This document shows, one piece after another, positions 35,791 to 47,976 of a stretch of 64,000 nucleotides of DNA (position 1 is the first letter of the stretch; every line of letters starts with the position of its first letter). The notes under the pieces were generated by a model. That model was not told the origin of the DNA, ran no database searches, and was given only the letters and a program-made list of their open reading frames with translations. Origin of the DNA: Antitrichia curtipendula (taxonomy: Eukaryota > Streptophyta > Bryopsida > Hypnales > Leucodontaceae); NCBI GenBank assembly GCA_951230915.1, contig OX579641.1, forward strand, positions 20,872,254-20,936,253. Reading direction: 5' to 3'. Both the position numbers and the translations under genes were made by a program.

Positions 35791-38700
35791 ACCCTTGACG
35801 CTTAAGTAAACCCTTAAACGATGAGCTGGTCACCATGGAAATCAACTGTTTGGGTGTGAATTGTTGGCTTAAAATGAAAAAATTGAAATGGCACTTATTG
35901 GAAGACAAACTATTGTAGAAGGTCTTCCCTTTCCACATAAAATTTGGAGGATAAATAGTTGCATTTTTATCCTACATGATGAGATTCCTTATCATTCATC
36001 GGTTAGAAAATGTTTTCTAAGTTATTTATGGATTAAATGATTTAGTTTCCATGACCAAGGTAGTCACCAAAATGTTTGGACTATTGGACCAAATGGTGTG
36101 TTCTTGAATTCTACATTGAACAATCAAGTCATCCATCAGCCATTTTTCAACCTCAACGTTGTTTAATGAACTATACTACCTACTCTTAGTATTTCCTTGC
36201 TATTGGAGTACGGTGTGCATCGAACTCTAGCATGAGTGCTAGACTAATGGTCAATTTCAATAAAATGGCGGTATTACTGCACTTTGGCACTTTTACAGTT
36301 TAGACCGGCTGTTCTAAATTCTATAACTATTCTAGATGGTCAAAATGGCACAATAATACCGTCATATTAATGAAATTGACCATACTATTAGAATGATGTT
36401 TACAATGTCAAGTTTTTTAGATGGACAAACTAAAATTCCACAACTTTGGTACTTCTTTTAGGATGCACAGTCTCAAATATAAATTGATCTTTGTTAGTTG
36501 TTGACAATTCAATACTAAAGCATGGTATTGTGTAAAACTAAAAATCTCACTATTGAGACACTAGTGCTCTATAAGTGAAAAGATGTAGAGTGAATACCAA
36601 CCAAGAATGTCACTGGCTTAATTTTGGCTTTCATTAAAACCACTCCTGGTAGCAATGGCGGTACTCACCCACTAATATGGAATCACACCACGTATGCTAT
36701 ATGTTGGAGGTTTTTTTATGCAAAAACTTTGAGAATAATGGCCAATGTGAAAATCTAATATTGAAGGTGGGTATTGCAAATTGACAATTCCAAAGTTGTA
36801 CTCAAAAAATTATTCTCACGCGATATTCGTTAAATTGGGAAAAACATGGGTATCACTTTGTATTTCACCTAAAACCCAAAAAGTTACCTTAAACCAGATT
36901 TGAAGGTATCAGATTTAGTCTGAGCCACTAAGATTTTTTCCCTCGCAAATTCTTCCTCTTAGATGACGACATGTATCCAAAAAATACGTTGACCTTAGTT
37001 TTAGGAAGCCTCCTGAAACTTTTAGATCAAAAGTTGAAAGTCCCAAAATGTATCATTTTTTCCAATTTAACAAATATCACGTTTTCTATATTTTTTTTAG
37101 AGTACTAATTTCTAAAAAGTTTCTAAATTGACTTTATATTTAGATTATTTTAAGTTGTTTTTCAAATTTAAAATGCTCCAAGAATGACAGACTAAAACGC
37201 AACAAAGAATAGTATCATTTCTTGCAATCACCCAATTCTAAGAAGTTATTCTTTATTTCAAAAGCAAATGATTCCAACAAATACATCTTATGATCTTGGC
37301 AACATTTCAAATTATGTAATGTTTTTATTATTTTATTTATTTTTATGAATCTAAAAACAAATAAATAATTTATTTTATATATATATATATAGATAGATAT
37401 AGATAGATATATCTATATCTATATATCCATATAGATATGTATGTATATATGTGTGTATGTCTTTTTTATTTCTTACCATTTGACTTGTTTTTATCACTTT
37501 TTAAATTAGATTGAAAAAAATCAATGATGATTGGAAAAAAATTATAATTTTTTTTTCGTATTCTTAATTTTTTGAACCTAAATATCTATAGCTGATTCTA
37601 TAAATTCATTAATTACTTTTTGAATCTCATGTTTGGAATTATAAGTTTACAATGTTACTAATATTTAATAAACAAAACCTCTTACAATCTCAATCCAAAA
37701 GGTATGTACGTTCAATTCACAATATGATAAAGTGTATGAATATAATATGTAAGACAATGTGATTCTTTTCTAAATCTCAATTTTTTTAATATATTCAATA
37801 CAAATAATGGTTTTCTAAGATAATGAAGGTGCAACATATTCTTAATTACAAAGTTCAAATGCCATTTAAAACTTTAAATCAACAAATTAGTAAGTTATCA
37901 TAAAAACTATATCATTGATTCATCTAATACAAACCATCATTAGGTCCAATTATTCAGGAGTATACAAATTCAAAATAATTAAAATCATATTACAATAACA
38001 ATATAAAATGTTCATTGAGGTGTACTTTGGAATAGATTCCAAAGTCAATATGATATGATGAATTTTTATTTATCAATAATAATTAGATCTTACTAAATTC
38101 ATGAATATTTAACTAGTTTAAAACTTTGAAAGTGTTTCCAATAGAAATCTAAAGTATAATTTAATAATTAAAATTTTAAAATAATTTTTTTTATAAAAAT
38201 TGATATATAAAATACAATAAATTAAATACAATAATATAAATATCATTGTAAAAGGTATAAATAAAATAATCTTAAAAAAAACATTTATAGATATTTTATA
38301 TTTTTATAATAAAATTATTTGTATATAAATATAATTATTTATTAAATATGCATAATATTCATTAAATATGATATTAGATAATTAGATAATTATTTATTTA
38401 TTTAAGATATAATTATATATTACTATTAAATAAATAAAACAATGTTGACGACTATTTTATATTTTTAGCTAGTATTTTTATAATGAATTATTAGATTATA
38501 AAAAATTTATTTATTTATGTCTTTTATATATTTAAATAAGATGATTTCTTAATCTTATTAATTTTTTTGAATTTTTAATAAAATATTTTAATGGAAGATT
38601 ATCAAGTCGTTTGGACTACCAATCCAATATGCCGGATTGTGAGATTGTCACTTCGCCCTATATGCCTTTTTTGTTGGGACCTTATTTAAATGTAGTATAA

Positions 38701-38791
38701 AGTTAATTGCCTAAAGAATGTCTCTCTTTAATGTAGTTATGGATGATTGCAAAAAATAGATGTCACATTTTTGCGTCATATTCTATGTGAT
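35791..38791. other. AT-rich intergenic part of duplicated block A
   Basis: Mostly matches 59,740-63,370, though about 370 bp after 35,790 is missing from block B. Contains a TA/TAGA microsatellite (37,376-37,445) and very AT-rich DNA at 38,150-38,600. No gene seen. Confidence 0.55.
36247..36383. mobile_element. Short inverted-repeat MITE (ATGGCGGTATT family)
   Basis: The ends ATGGTCAATTTCA and TGAAATTGACCAT are inverted copies, as are ATGGCGGTATTA and TAATACCGTC inside them. Related sequence is seen near 45,570-45,670, 49,381-49,500 and 54,963-55,000. Confidence 0.55.
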
Positions 38792-39023
38792 CACTACAAG
38801 AGAAAGGGGTGTTTTAAGTATAGTCCTAGAGATAACATTTTAAGTAATGACCTTTTTAGGAGATTTTCAGTAAGAATTTACAAGATATTTGTGTCTTTCT
38901 AGTAAAATTTTACTAGAAAGACACAAATATCTTGTAAATTCTTACTGAAAATCTCCTAAAAAGGTCATTACTTAAAATGTTATCTCTAGGACTATACTTA
39001 AAACACCCCTTTCTCTTGTAGTG
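38792..39023. mobile_element. 232-bp perfect-palindrome CACTA MITE, copy 1
   Basis: Starts CACTACAAGAGAAAGG and reads as its own reverse complement through a loop-free centre (GTAAAATTTTAC). A 3-bp duplication GAT flanks it (38,789-38,791 and 39,024-39,026). Block B has the empty site with a single GAT at 63,372. The features fit a CACTA-derived foldback. No coding capacity. Confidence 0.85.
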
Positions 39024-39026
39024 GAT

Positions 39027-41184
39027 GATTTGTTTTTTGGCTATAGCTTTTGTATTCTCACTCCAAATGATTCAAAATTTATAGGCATTTATAACTATTA
39101 TACACCTTGCCTAATCTTTTTTCAATTTTTAAAATATTGTCCAAAAATAGCCCTTGATTTCACGTCACTCTTGCTAATTTGGAGGGGTTTAATTCTCTTT
39201 AGTACCCTAAAAAATGAATGAAAAGTTGAAATATAGAAAAGATGTTTTAATAGACTTGTAGCTTTTTTTGAAAGGAGTTCTAAAATTAATTAATTGTATG
39301 TAGTGAGGAAGTCCCTAAAATGAGCTTCTTTCTGCTTGTATTTTGAAAGACATGGAAAATTAATTTTGTGGTTCTTTTGGTAAATGAACATCTCCATAGA
39401 ATTATTATAAATGGACAATTTTTATTTTATTTTGTTTCCTATTCTTAACAAATTAATTAAAACATCAAAATATCTATTTTCTTGAGATTTGACACTTGTC
39501 TGGGTTCTCTTATTTAGATCATTTTTCTATGCTTTTCTTTTGATGGTTATGTTCAACTTAAAATTGATTGTATACATTAGCCATGTATATTTTTTTGAAA
39601 TCTAAAAATAAATCATAATTTTAAAGTATTTTAGAAAAAATTATGAATACTATTAGAGACATAACAAAATCAAGAAGTGTTTCTAGCAATTAGCCTCATC
39701 AACATGTTAACCATGGAAAAGGTAATTTTCCATGTATAGCAATTAAAATATAATGCAGATTACTAGGTGGAAGCGCACTATGCCCCCTTAAAAAGTACGT
39801 CAGAAAAGTACTTTCGGGGTATGTATTGAGGTTTGACTACTTTGGCGGATGAAATGACTAAATCTTTTTGGGTTAACTACAAGAGAATGGGGTGTTTTAA
39901 GTAGTGTCCTAGACATCACATCTTTTAAGTAAGGTTTTAAGTAAAATTTTACTAAAATGACTGTCTTTTTAGTAAAATTTTACTTAAAACCTTACTTAAA
40001 AGACGTTACTTAAAAGACGTGATGTCTAGGACACTACTTAAAACACCCCTTTCTCTGGTTGCATTCAAATGAAGTAGGTGAGTAACCTTATAAAGATTTG
40101 TTTTTGTTGGCCATTAAACTGTAAAAGTGTTTTTTTCAAGTTACATAAAGTATTTTTGCGAGAATTGAAAGTACATCAAATTTGTTCAAAAAATGAAAAA
40201 TACTTTGTTGAATAAAAGTAAACAATTAACTTCAATTAACACACTAATAATTTGATAGATTCTTTCCTATGCATGGGATTCATGTTGATAAATAGGGTTT
40301 ACAATAGATGTAGTTTTTATTGGAATTTAGGAGCTTATGTGGCATTTTCTTCTACAGCAAAAAGTGGATAGGAAACGGAATGTTTTGGCTAATTTGCTAA
40401 TGCTAGAAGCAACATCTACATGGACTTTAGGATGGCTAACAATCAAATACCTAGAAATCTATGTATTTTTTAAAGAAATAATTTTTTTTGCAGCCATTGA
40501 CAAAAAAAATACAATTACAGTATTAAAATGTATACTTAAATTTTGCCAAAATTGTACCTAGTGTAGTGTATTTCTACCCAACTAGTAGTTTTTTAGTTCC
40601 TATATTCCTAAAGAAAATCTTTAAAACCAATACTTGTTTGAACCATTCATCTATCTTATTAATATGCACAATGTCCTCAATTTACAAAGACTAGACTAGT
40701 TAGGAAGGATTGAAAGAGAGTACGTGCATTCAAATCCCATTATCACTAAAAAAAACATTTAATATCAATATTAAAATTACATTTTAATAGTAACTAATAA
40801 TATGTATCACTTATTTATGGATGGTCCAAAAAAATGTGCATTTCAAGGATTTTCATTAGGATTATCAGGATATTTTTTAACATTAATAATAGTTACTTGT
40901 AGTATAATATTTCTATTTGCAATGAGAAATGCCTTTTTGAATAGATAACATAGCAATGACTACATGTGAAGGAAGAGTCATTTTTTTGGTGGTTAATTTG
41001 TGGTTCAATACATTGTTCAAACAATTTCAAACTGACATGCAAATTGCACACATGAACAAAATGTTCAAGAGATTGGATAACCTTCATGTTAATTTGTATA
41101 AGTCTTTACTCAAGTTGTTGGCCACACTATTGCTTCTTGAAAAACCATTGCTCCTTGCCTCAATCATTGGCATTCTTTCTCCAA
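39027..41184. other. AT-rich intergenic DNA with a decayed MITE
   Basis: The first 600 bp belong to duplicated block A. A worn MITE copy is at 39,875. A + strand frame at 40,337-40,561 has no recognisable domain. Confidence 0.5.
39875..40057. mobile_element. CACTA MITE, decayed copy 2
   Basis: Shares ACTACAAGAGAA and the TGTTTTAAGTA opening and the palindromic plan, but the first base is changed and the right end is cut to TTTCTCTG. GTT flanks both sides (39,872-39,874 and 40,058-40,060). Confidence 0.65.
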
Positions 41185-41406
41185 CACTACAAGAGAAAGG
41201 GGTGTTTTAAATGTGTTTTTAAGTATAGTCCTAGAGATAAGATATTAAGTAATGACCTTTATGGAGATTTTCAGTCAAAACTTATTAGAAATACATGTAT
41301 TTCTAGTAAATTTTGACTGAAAATCTCCATAAAGGTCATTACTTAATATCTTATCTCTAGGACTATACTTAAAAGCACACTTAAAACACCCCTTTCTCTT
41401 GTAGTG
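41185..41406. mobile_element. 222-bp palindromic CACTA MITE, copy 3
   Basis: CACTACAAGAGAAAGG start, near-perfect palindrome, 3-bp duplication CAA (41,182-41,184 and 41,407-41,409). The interior differs from copy 1, so it is not a very recent sister. Confidence 0.85.
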
Positions 41407-43008
41407 CAAGTATTAACAAATTGCACCTAACCATTGGTTTTTCAAAACTTATTCAACATGAAATTCTAAGTAAAAAATCTGTCATGTCATCTAGTACTAA
41501 GTAGTATTAGAGACTTGTAACTTTCTTGTCCAACCTTAATATGAAGCTTTAAAAGCACAAATCTTTTAGGATGGAGTGACAACTAGCCCATCCGCTTTGT
41601 GCACTCATCCTAAACCTATGAGATTTGATAATTTTTAGTTTCCACATTAAATTTTTGGTAATTAGAAGAATATTGAAAATAATATATTTCCAAGAAATGA
41701 AGTCTTAAAATTTTATTCCAAAAACTATGCATAAACAAGGCAATGATAATTTTCTATATTTTTGTTTAAATTTCTTGGAAAAGAATGAAAAAATTCAAGA
41801 AAATATAACAAAAAATGAAAATTTTAAATTTATGGAGATAAAACTTCACCAATTTTTTATTTATCTATAGAAATTCATTTTGGAATGTCTAGAATATATA
41901 GCCTTCTTTTCATCTTTGTGGAGGACAATATATCTATTTTTTAAAAATTCTTTTGGTATATTCTTGCAACCTTTACAAAGGAATACGGTGTCCAAATTTC
42001 AAAGGTAAGACAAATTAAAGGAATTGATTTAAAATTCAAAGTCTTACTCAATTTTGTGTTGGATACGCAGTGTGTAATACAAAAAATTACAAGTATTTTA
42101 TGCTTTCATCCACATGTATTCAAGAATATAATTAAAGTATTTAAAAAATACATTTTCTATTATTTTTGAAGCTCTTGAATTATATCCAAAGCATTAAATC
42201 CTTGATTTGCCAAGTATATGTGATGCCAAATGTTTGGACTTATTACTCATGTAAATGATATAATTTTTGATGGTACGTAGTGTTCAAAGCAAGCATTTGA
42301 TATGATAAAATAGACACAGTAAATATTTTAAAGAAATAATGATCTAGAATGTAGAACTTAAAATAATTTTAATATATAAAATCTAAGTAATATTACAAAT
42401 ATTAAAATTCTACAAGCTTGAATCAAATTTTCACTTTCAAATGGATTTACATGTCTCATATTATTTATTCATAATAATTTTAACAGAATCTCATATAAAA
42501 AAAGGCAATATAATTGAATGTTATTTATAAAAACTAGATGTTTAAATCAATTACCAACCATCAACAAAGAGTAAGTAACACCCATATTGGTCTTTCTTCA
42601 TATCAACTAAGTATAAAAGTTAATTATAATTTTTTTATTTTTTATTTAAAAAAAATCAAGTAGGCTAAAAAAATTAAGTAGAAGTTTAGAATTTTGGTAG
42701 GAAAAAAGTGAAAAAGTAGACTTAGTTTGTTTTTTTGTAAATAACTTAGTAATTTTTCTTTTAAGTTTAAATTTAATTTTATAGTAAGAACATTGAAATT
42801 AGATAAATTGTTGCAATTTAGATATAATACTAATATCAAATGAATTATTCAAAATAATATATACATATAAAATGAAATATACAAAGTATATTTAAAAATA
42901 AATAAAAAATCATGAAATAAAATAAAAAAATTAATATTATCAAAAAACATCTTTTTTCAATTTAAAATGTAGACAAGTGCTATGTAGAAGTTATAAGTTT
43001 GAAATATG
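41407..43008. other. Very AT-rich intergenic DNA
   Basis: No gene. Long A and T runs, with only low-complexity chance frames (for example 42,642-42,839). Confidence 0.55.
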
Positions 43009-43017
43009 TTCAATCTT

Positions 43018-43698
43018 TGGGTGACTTGTCTTGACAGGAATGCTACGTGTTTCAGCAACCCTTCTTGGCCCAACGCAAAGTAGAGAGAGTACTGTGGGAG
43101 GCGTTTGTTGATCATAGACGTGTAGCCTGGTTCAAGACGTCTAAACTCTGCGAGTTGTATCCAGACAAGACCAAGGTCTTCTTGAGGCGTTTTGATAACA
43201 CTTGGCTGCAGTCGGACTTCTTCGGCAAATGGGTCCGAATGGAGATGAGTTCACTACAAGAGAAAGGGGTGTTTTAAGTATAGTCCTAGAGATCAGATTT
43301 TAAGTAATGACTTTTATAGGAGATTTTTAATAAGAATTTATTCAAAACATGTGTCTTTTTAGTAAAATTTCATTAAAAAGACACGTGTTTCGAATAAATT
43401 CTTACTAAAAGTCTCCTATAAAGGTCATTACTTAAAATCTGATCTCTAGGACTATACTTAAAACACCCCTTTTTCTTGTAGTGGTTGGAATTTGGCACCC
43501 CCTCCGATGGGGGGGTTCACGTGCGATTGTTTCTACGTGCCATTTGGTCATGGGTGCTGAGTATTGAAAAAAAAGAAAAAACCGTACTCGTTTAGCCTTC
43601 TGAAAATGTAAAAAAGTCTGCCGAGGCTTGCCTCTAGTTCGATGTACTGTTCGCATTGCAATGAAAATTGTCCATTTGTTTCAAAAAAAAAAAAAAAA
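43018..43698 (+). pseudogene. 5'-truncated LINE 3' end or processed retrocopy
   Basis: A GC-richer block in an AT-rich sea. It ends in a 16-A tail (43,683-43,698) and is flanked by a 9-bp duplication TTCAATCTT (43,009-43,017 and 43,701-43,709), the marks of target-primed reverse transcription. A frame runs from 43,038 (QQPFLAQRKVERVLWEAF...) to the MITE at 43,252 and, ignoring the MITE and one GTT duplicate, continues in frame to a TGA near 43,552. I do not recognise the protein. A LINE ORF2 tail is as likely as a host cDNA. Confidence 0.6.
43252..43483. mobile_element. 232-bp palindromic CACTA MITE, copy 4
   Basis: Same family and length as copy 1, inserted inside the retrocopy's reading frame. 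GTT duplication at 43,249-43,251 and 43,484-43,486. A few mismatches exist between the arms. Confidence 0.85.
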
Positions 43699-43709
43699 TA
43701 TTCAATCTT

Positions 43710-46314
43710 CATTCCAAAAAATCATTGTTTCATAGACAAGAGAGCATTTGTAAAATGGTTGCAAGGAACATTTGTATTAGCTATTTGACTTTTCAAGGAG
43801 TTGAGTCTTGTTGCCATACCTTTTGCAATATGATTCCAAATGACTTAAGATTTAAAGGGATGATATTGATGACAATTTCACATCTTATATAAAATTCTCA
43901 TGTATATCAATTTCTATAAATAGACACAATTAGATGTCACAATTTTCAATTTAAAAAAATTTGACTTTAAAAATTGAGATTGAAGGTCAACATCTAGAAT
44001 AATATAAATTACTAATGAAATTTTACAAATACCAAATCTTTGTCTTTCATATGTGCTTAACCCCTCAAAGCCCAAGAGGACACAATGCAATTCATGTTTT
44101 AATTTCAGCCCCTTTGGAGGGCTGCAAATTCCCTAGAGTTCCCAAACTCTGGAACTGCTGGAATTGCGCCGCAGTAGCTACATGACATGGCAGAGAGAGT
44201 GCTACGTCATATAATTAATTTATTTTCAATTAATTTTTTTGTTCATCTTCTCTTTTCATTTTCATTTTTTTTTTTTTTTTTGCAATTTCTTTTTGACAGG
44301 AGCCGTTCTTTTATTGCCGGGGGAACAACGCCGGAAGCAAGCCCAAAACGGCCCTCCAGACCCCCTCCAAAACTTCTAGTGTGTCCTCTTCAAATTTTTA
44401 TCGGCAATAGAGTAAAACAAACCTCAATATTTTGTAAATTAAAATTTCATAGGGTAACACGTTTACATGATTTGCTGCAATTTCCAATATTTAAAATTTG
44501 AATGTGAGAAATGCTTAAAAATTTATTTAGAAAATATAGTCTAATAGAAAAGGGAGCAAATATAATATTTATCTAATAAAAAGAACATTAGGGGATGGAA
44601 AAAAAAAAAAATCTTGGACATTTCTAATCTTTATTCTATACAATTAAATTGGATTTAGAATTTTTTTTATTGAAATTTGTATTTTTAGCAATTAAAAAAA
44701 TAAAAAGTTCAATTTAGTGTTATTAAGTATAGAAAATAATCAGAATGGTTCCAATTTTTTTGAAGATCCAAAAAAAATGCTAATAATATCAATTTTTAAA
44801 TTTCAAAAATTGATTCATACTTAAATTTTTTTAAACTTTATGGGATCCAATTTGGTTAGTTTTGGCTTTCTACTCTTTTTGTTTGAAAATGTGTACAATC
44901 TTGAGAGAGTTTTTTATATCTCATTTCAAAAAATTAAAAAAATACTTTATATGCTTTAGATTCCAACATAGTTTTTTGGGGGTTTAGAAAAGCATTATTC
45001 ATCTTCTTATAATTTTTTTTTCTCAAAGCTTCATTTTTTGCATATAAAGTTGATAATTCAAAACTGTTATAATTTAAATATCCAATGGTTAGTATTTTTA
45101 CAATTAATTCCATGCATCTTAGTCAAAATAGTCTTTACTTTTTTATGATTGAAATTAAAAAATTTAAGTACATCCATGTGCAAACAAATATCAAAATGGG
45201 ATCCTATGGAAGTTCAACAATTGTTGGTTCCCAACCCCATTCTTTAGTTTACATAGTGGCATAACCATCATATGGCAGTTAGAGCAACCCATTAGTGGCT
45301 CTTTGATGTAAAATACGTGTATTTGGATTCTTAGGTCCTTCTTGTGTGTATATCGTTTTGTCTGTATGTTATTTTTAGTTAAAGTGTTAGTTTGCCAAGT
45401 TGCATAATATTCATGAATACGTTATCTATGAATCTTGAGTCTTTGGGAGCGAGAACGCATAAATTAAGGCTTTGAAACAAATCAAAATGCAACAATAAAA
45501 TAGTGTAGATAGAAAATTTTATTAAAATGAAAATATTTCATATACTATTTTCAAACTATGCGGTCTAAACCAAAAAAAGTGCCAACTAAAACAAGTATAA
45601 ATTTCAAATTGTGCAATCTAAACCGTAAAAGCACCAAAGTTTGCAGAATAGTGTCATTTTAACGAAATTCCCCATACAAGTGTTTCTTATAATTGATTTA
45701 GGATAATATGTTCATTTTGAATTTATTAAGATGTAGATGATTGAATAAAAGCTTTTCCATATGAAAACTTGGTGAATTTGTTTTTTTATCTTTTGGATTG
45801 TTCTACAATTTTTTCTTAAATACTATAATAAAATGTTATTTTTCCCCATTTATTTATGTCTATTTGTAACTTTTAGAGATTTTTTTCTTTGACTTGTATA
45901 TTTTGGAAATATACTATTAGAGGTTTAACAATTTAATTTAAAAATTTATCTTAATTTTCAATATTATTTTTCAAAAACTCATAACACTCTTTGCATTCAA
46001 CAAAATGCAACAAAATCATCAAGTTACATGTGTTTCTTGCAATCACCCAAGAGGCCAAGACAACGAAACTTCAAAACCACATTGGAGTACCCAAATACAA
46101 ACATTGAAGACTTCGTTGTAGAATCCAGGTTCAAATCAGAAAATATGAAAGCAGCAATGTCCAATTCCTAAGTCCAATCTCTTTCCATCTCCAAATCAGG
46201 TCTCCAATTCCAAAAATTTGCAAACCATGATCCATCAATTGCTCATTTGCAATCCAACCGTAAACCATTTGCCAAGCCCTTCAGTGTCAAGACCTTACTT
46301 TGGTCATCGATTTG
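43710..46314. other. AT-rich intergenic DNA
   Basis: An isolated TTAACCCCTCAAAGCCC end at 44,057 marks a TTAA-family fragment. A GC-richer patch at 44,140-44,390 has no recognisable content. A related piece of the ATGGCGG family lies near 45,570-45,670. No gene seen. Confidence 0.5.
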
Positions 46315-47976
46315 CTAGTCCAAGTCAGGGAAGTCTCTCTCTCGATACCGTTTGGCAGCTTCCAACAAAGCATTCCAAAGAGATGTATTGGGAACTCCGC
46401 CCGACCCGCTTCCATCAGAAGCCTGCAAATTACGAACAATTGAACCAACTTACCATAATGATAATTGTCATAAGACCTAATTTTCAAATTGAATGAACTG
46501 TAGTGCTGAGTAAAAATGCAGATTCAATCTACAAGGGGAAATGTTGCTCTTTTTATGCAAGGGAGATCTGAAACAACTTTCTTGAATGACAACTAAAGAA
46601 AACTTTCAGACTTCAGGTATCAACCCTGGAACTACTCCATGTAAGATTTGATTAATTCGCAAATTTTTCAGATGGAAAGAATTAGTTCATATGCACATCC
46701 ATTCTCTGATGGTCATGTACTTGAAATCTTGAATCTTTTTCCAGTTATCACTGCAAGCCAAAAGTGCGTAACACGACTTAATGCGACTTTTCAGTTCTAG
46801 GGTTACTTGAATACAATTCCGAAAGATTATTGGGATGCCACATCAATCCTAATCCCTCAATCCAAACTTTTACAATTATTGCATAATGAACTAATGAAGA
46901 GCTTGGTGAAGATACCCTAATCCACAAGAGCATGATGGGATCAGCAATAGAAACCTGGACTCTCACCTTGGAATTGGAAGGGACTGTATCCATCATTTTT
47001 CAAACAATGGTCAAAAGATAAACTCAATCGATCTGGGATATTGAATCCATGTCTCATTTGGGAGCATGACGGTGAGTTAGCATCAGAAATTCGTCACTAG
47101 GGATTTTAAGTTAATTCAGATTCAACATGTTCCTCAGGATTCTCAATCTCCGAAGCTCTGAGAACATTAACTTAATTCAGCAAGAATATCTTACAAGCAC
47201 TTGCACACCGTTCCAGTTCCCTAAGAATTAACCAACAGTGTTCAGCTCGTATAGTTTGTAGAGAAACCAGCTACGCTTAAAAGTACTTACCGTTGGAGTC
47301 GGCGTGCTCACAGCAGAGACTGACGGCTGCGATGGGGTCTCTGCTGATGTCGGCTGCGATGAAGTATCTGCTGATGTCGTATCTGCTGCCACCGGATTAC
47401 GCACTTCTTCCGTTCCCTGAAACTCCCCACATGAAACAGCCACAAAAGGCAACCGATCATTCATGAGGCTATAGAAGAATTTCGAGTCCTCTGCATGCAC
47501 CGATGGTCTTCGATGATCGAGTATCACATGTGAGCTACAAGTACGACTCGCAAACTAAGATCCTGAGTCGATCGACTTGGGAACTGACTTACCGTATATG
47601 TTCCACGGATTCTTCCTCCTTCCGTCCAGTACTGTTTGCAATGGGAGCAGTAATACCGAGGCTGGTCTGATTTTTTGTTGTTGAGGAACTTGAATTTCGT
47701 TTCAAAGGAACGGCAGAATGGGCAGCGGACGCCATCGGGGTAGCGCTGCAGAAAGAAAGCAAATCAGGTAGGTTAGCAAATGTGCGGAGATCTCCGACCA
47801 TTAAGCAAGAGTCATGCTTCGTTTCTCTGTCAAAACAGAGCACGAACAACACCGAGGGACTCTCTTTATTAAACTAAATGCATCGTCATCGACACGAACA
47901 CAAAAGATAGGCAGGGGCGAACTCGGCAGTTCTTGGTGCTCCGCCCGGTGTTCTTGTAATTCGTCCCGACAGCCAT
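46315..47976 (-). CDS. Dof-type zinc-finger protein (4 exons modelled, about 153 aa)
   Basis: Putative nuclear DNA-binding protein. Exons in transcript order: 47976-47902 (first exon, uncertain), 47745-47593, 47416-47291, 46422-46315. The second exon holds a Dof finger of exact C-x2-C-x21-C-x2-C spacing: CPFC, then TKFKFLNN, then QPRYYCSHCKQYWTEGG. All four exons join in phase 0, with donors GTAAGT after the second and third. The third exon is rich in Ser, Thr and Pro. The last ends with a basic/acidic helix-like tail (LLEAAKRYRERDFPDLD, stop). The usual basic RNVPVGGG tail of the finger is missing because the exon ends at GGRIRGTYT. The first exon (MAVGTNYKNTGR...) has a weak GTGTTC donor, so the true N-terminus may differ. 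Confidence 0.72.

Larger units (their letters stand above)
29955..39640 (+). repeat. Segmental duplication, copy A
   Basis: Collinear, same-orientation similarity to 54,737-64,000. Anchors along the length include CATTTTCCAAATTCCAACAT (30,028 and 54,811), the AP2-like gene exons, CCCTACTACCGTGACTTGGA (35,760 and 59,700), CTAAAATTCCACAACTTTGG (36,431 and 59,861) and TTCTCACTCCAAATGA (39,055 and 63,403). Copy A holds extra insertions: the elements at 30,254, 32,896 and 38,792. Confidence 0.9.

Noticed and set aside
44057..44090. An isolated TTAACCCCTCAAAGCCC end.
   Set aside because: No opposite end was identified. Noted as a fragment, not a full element.
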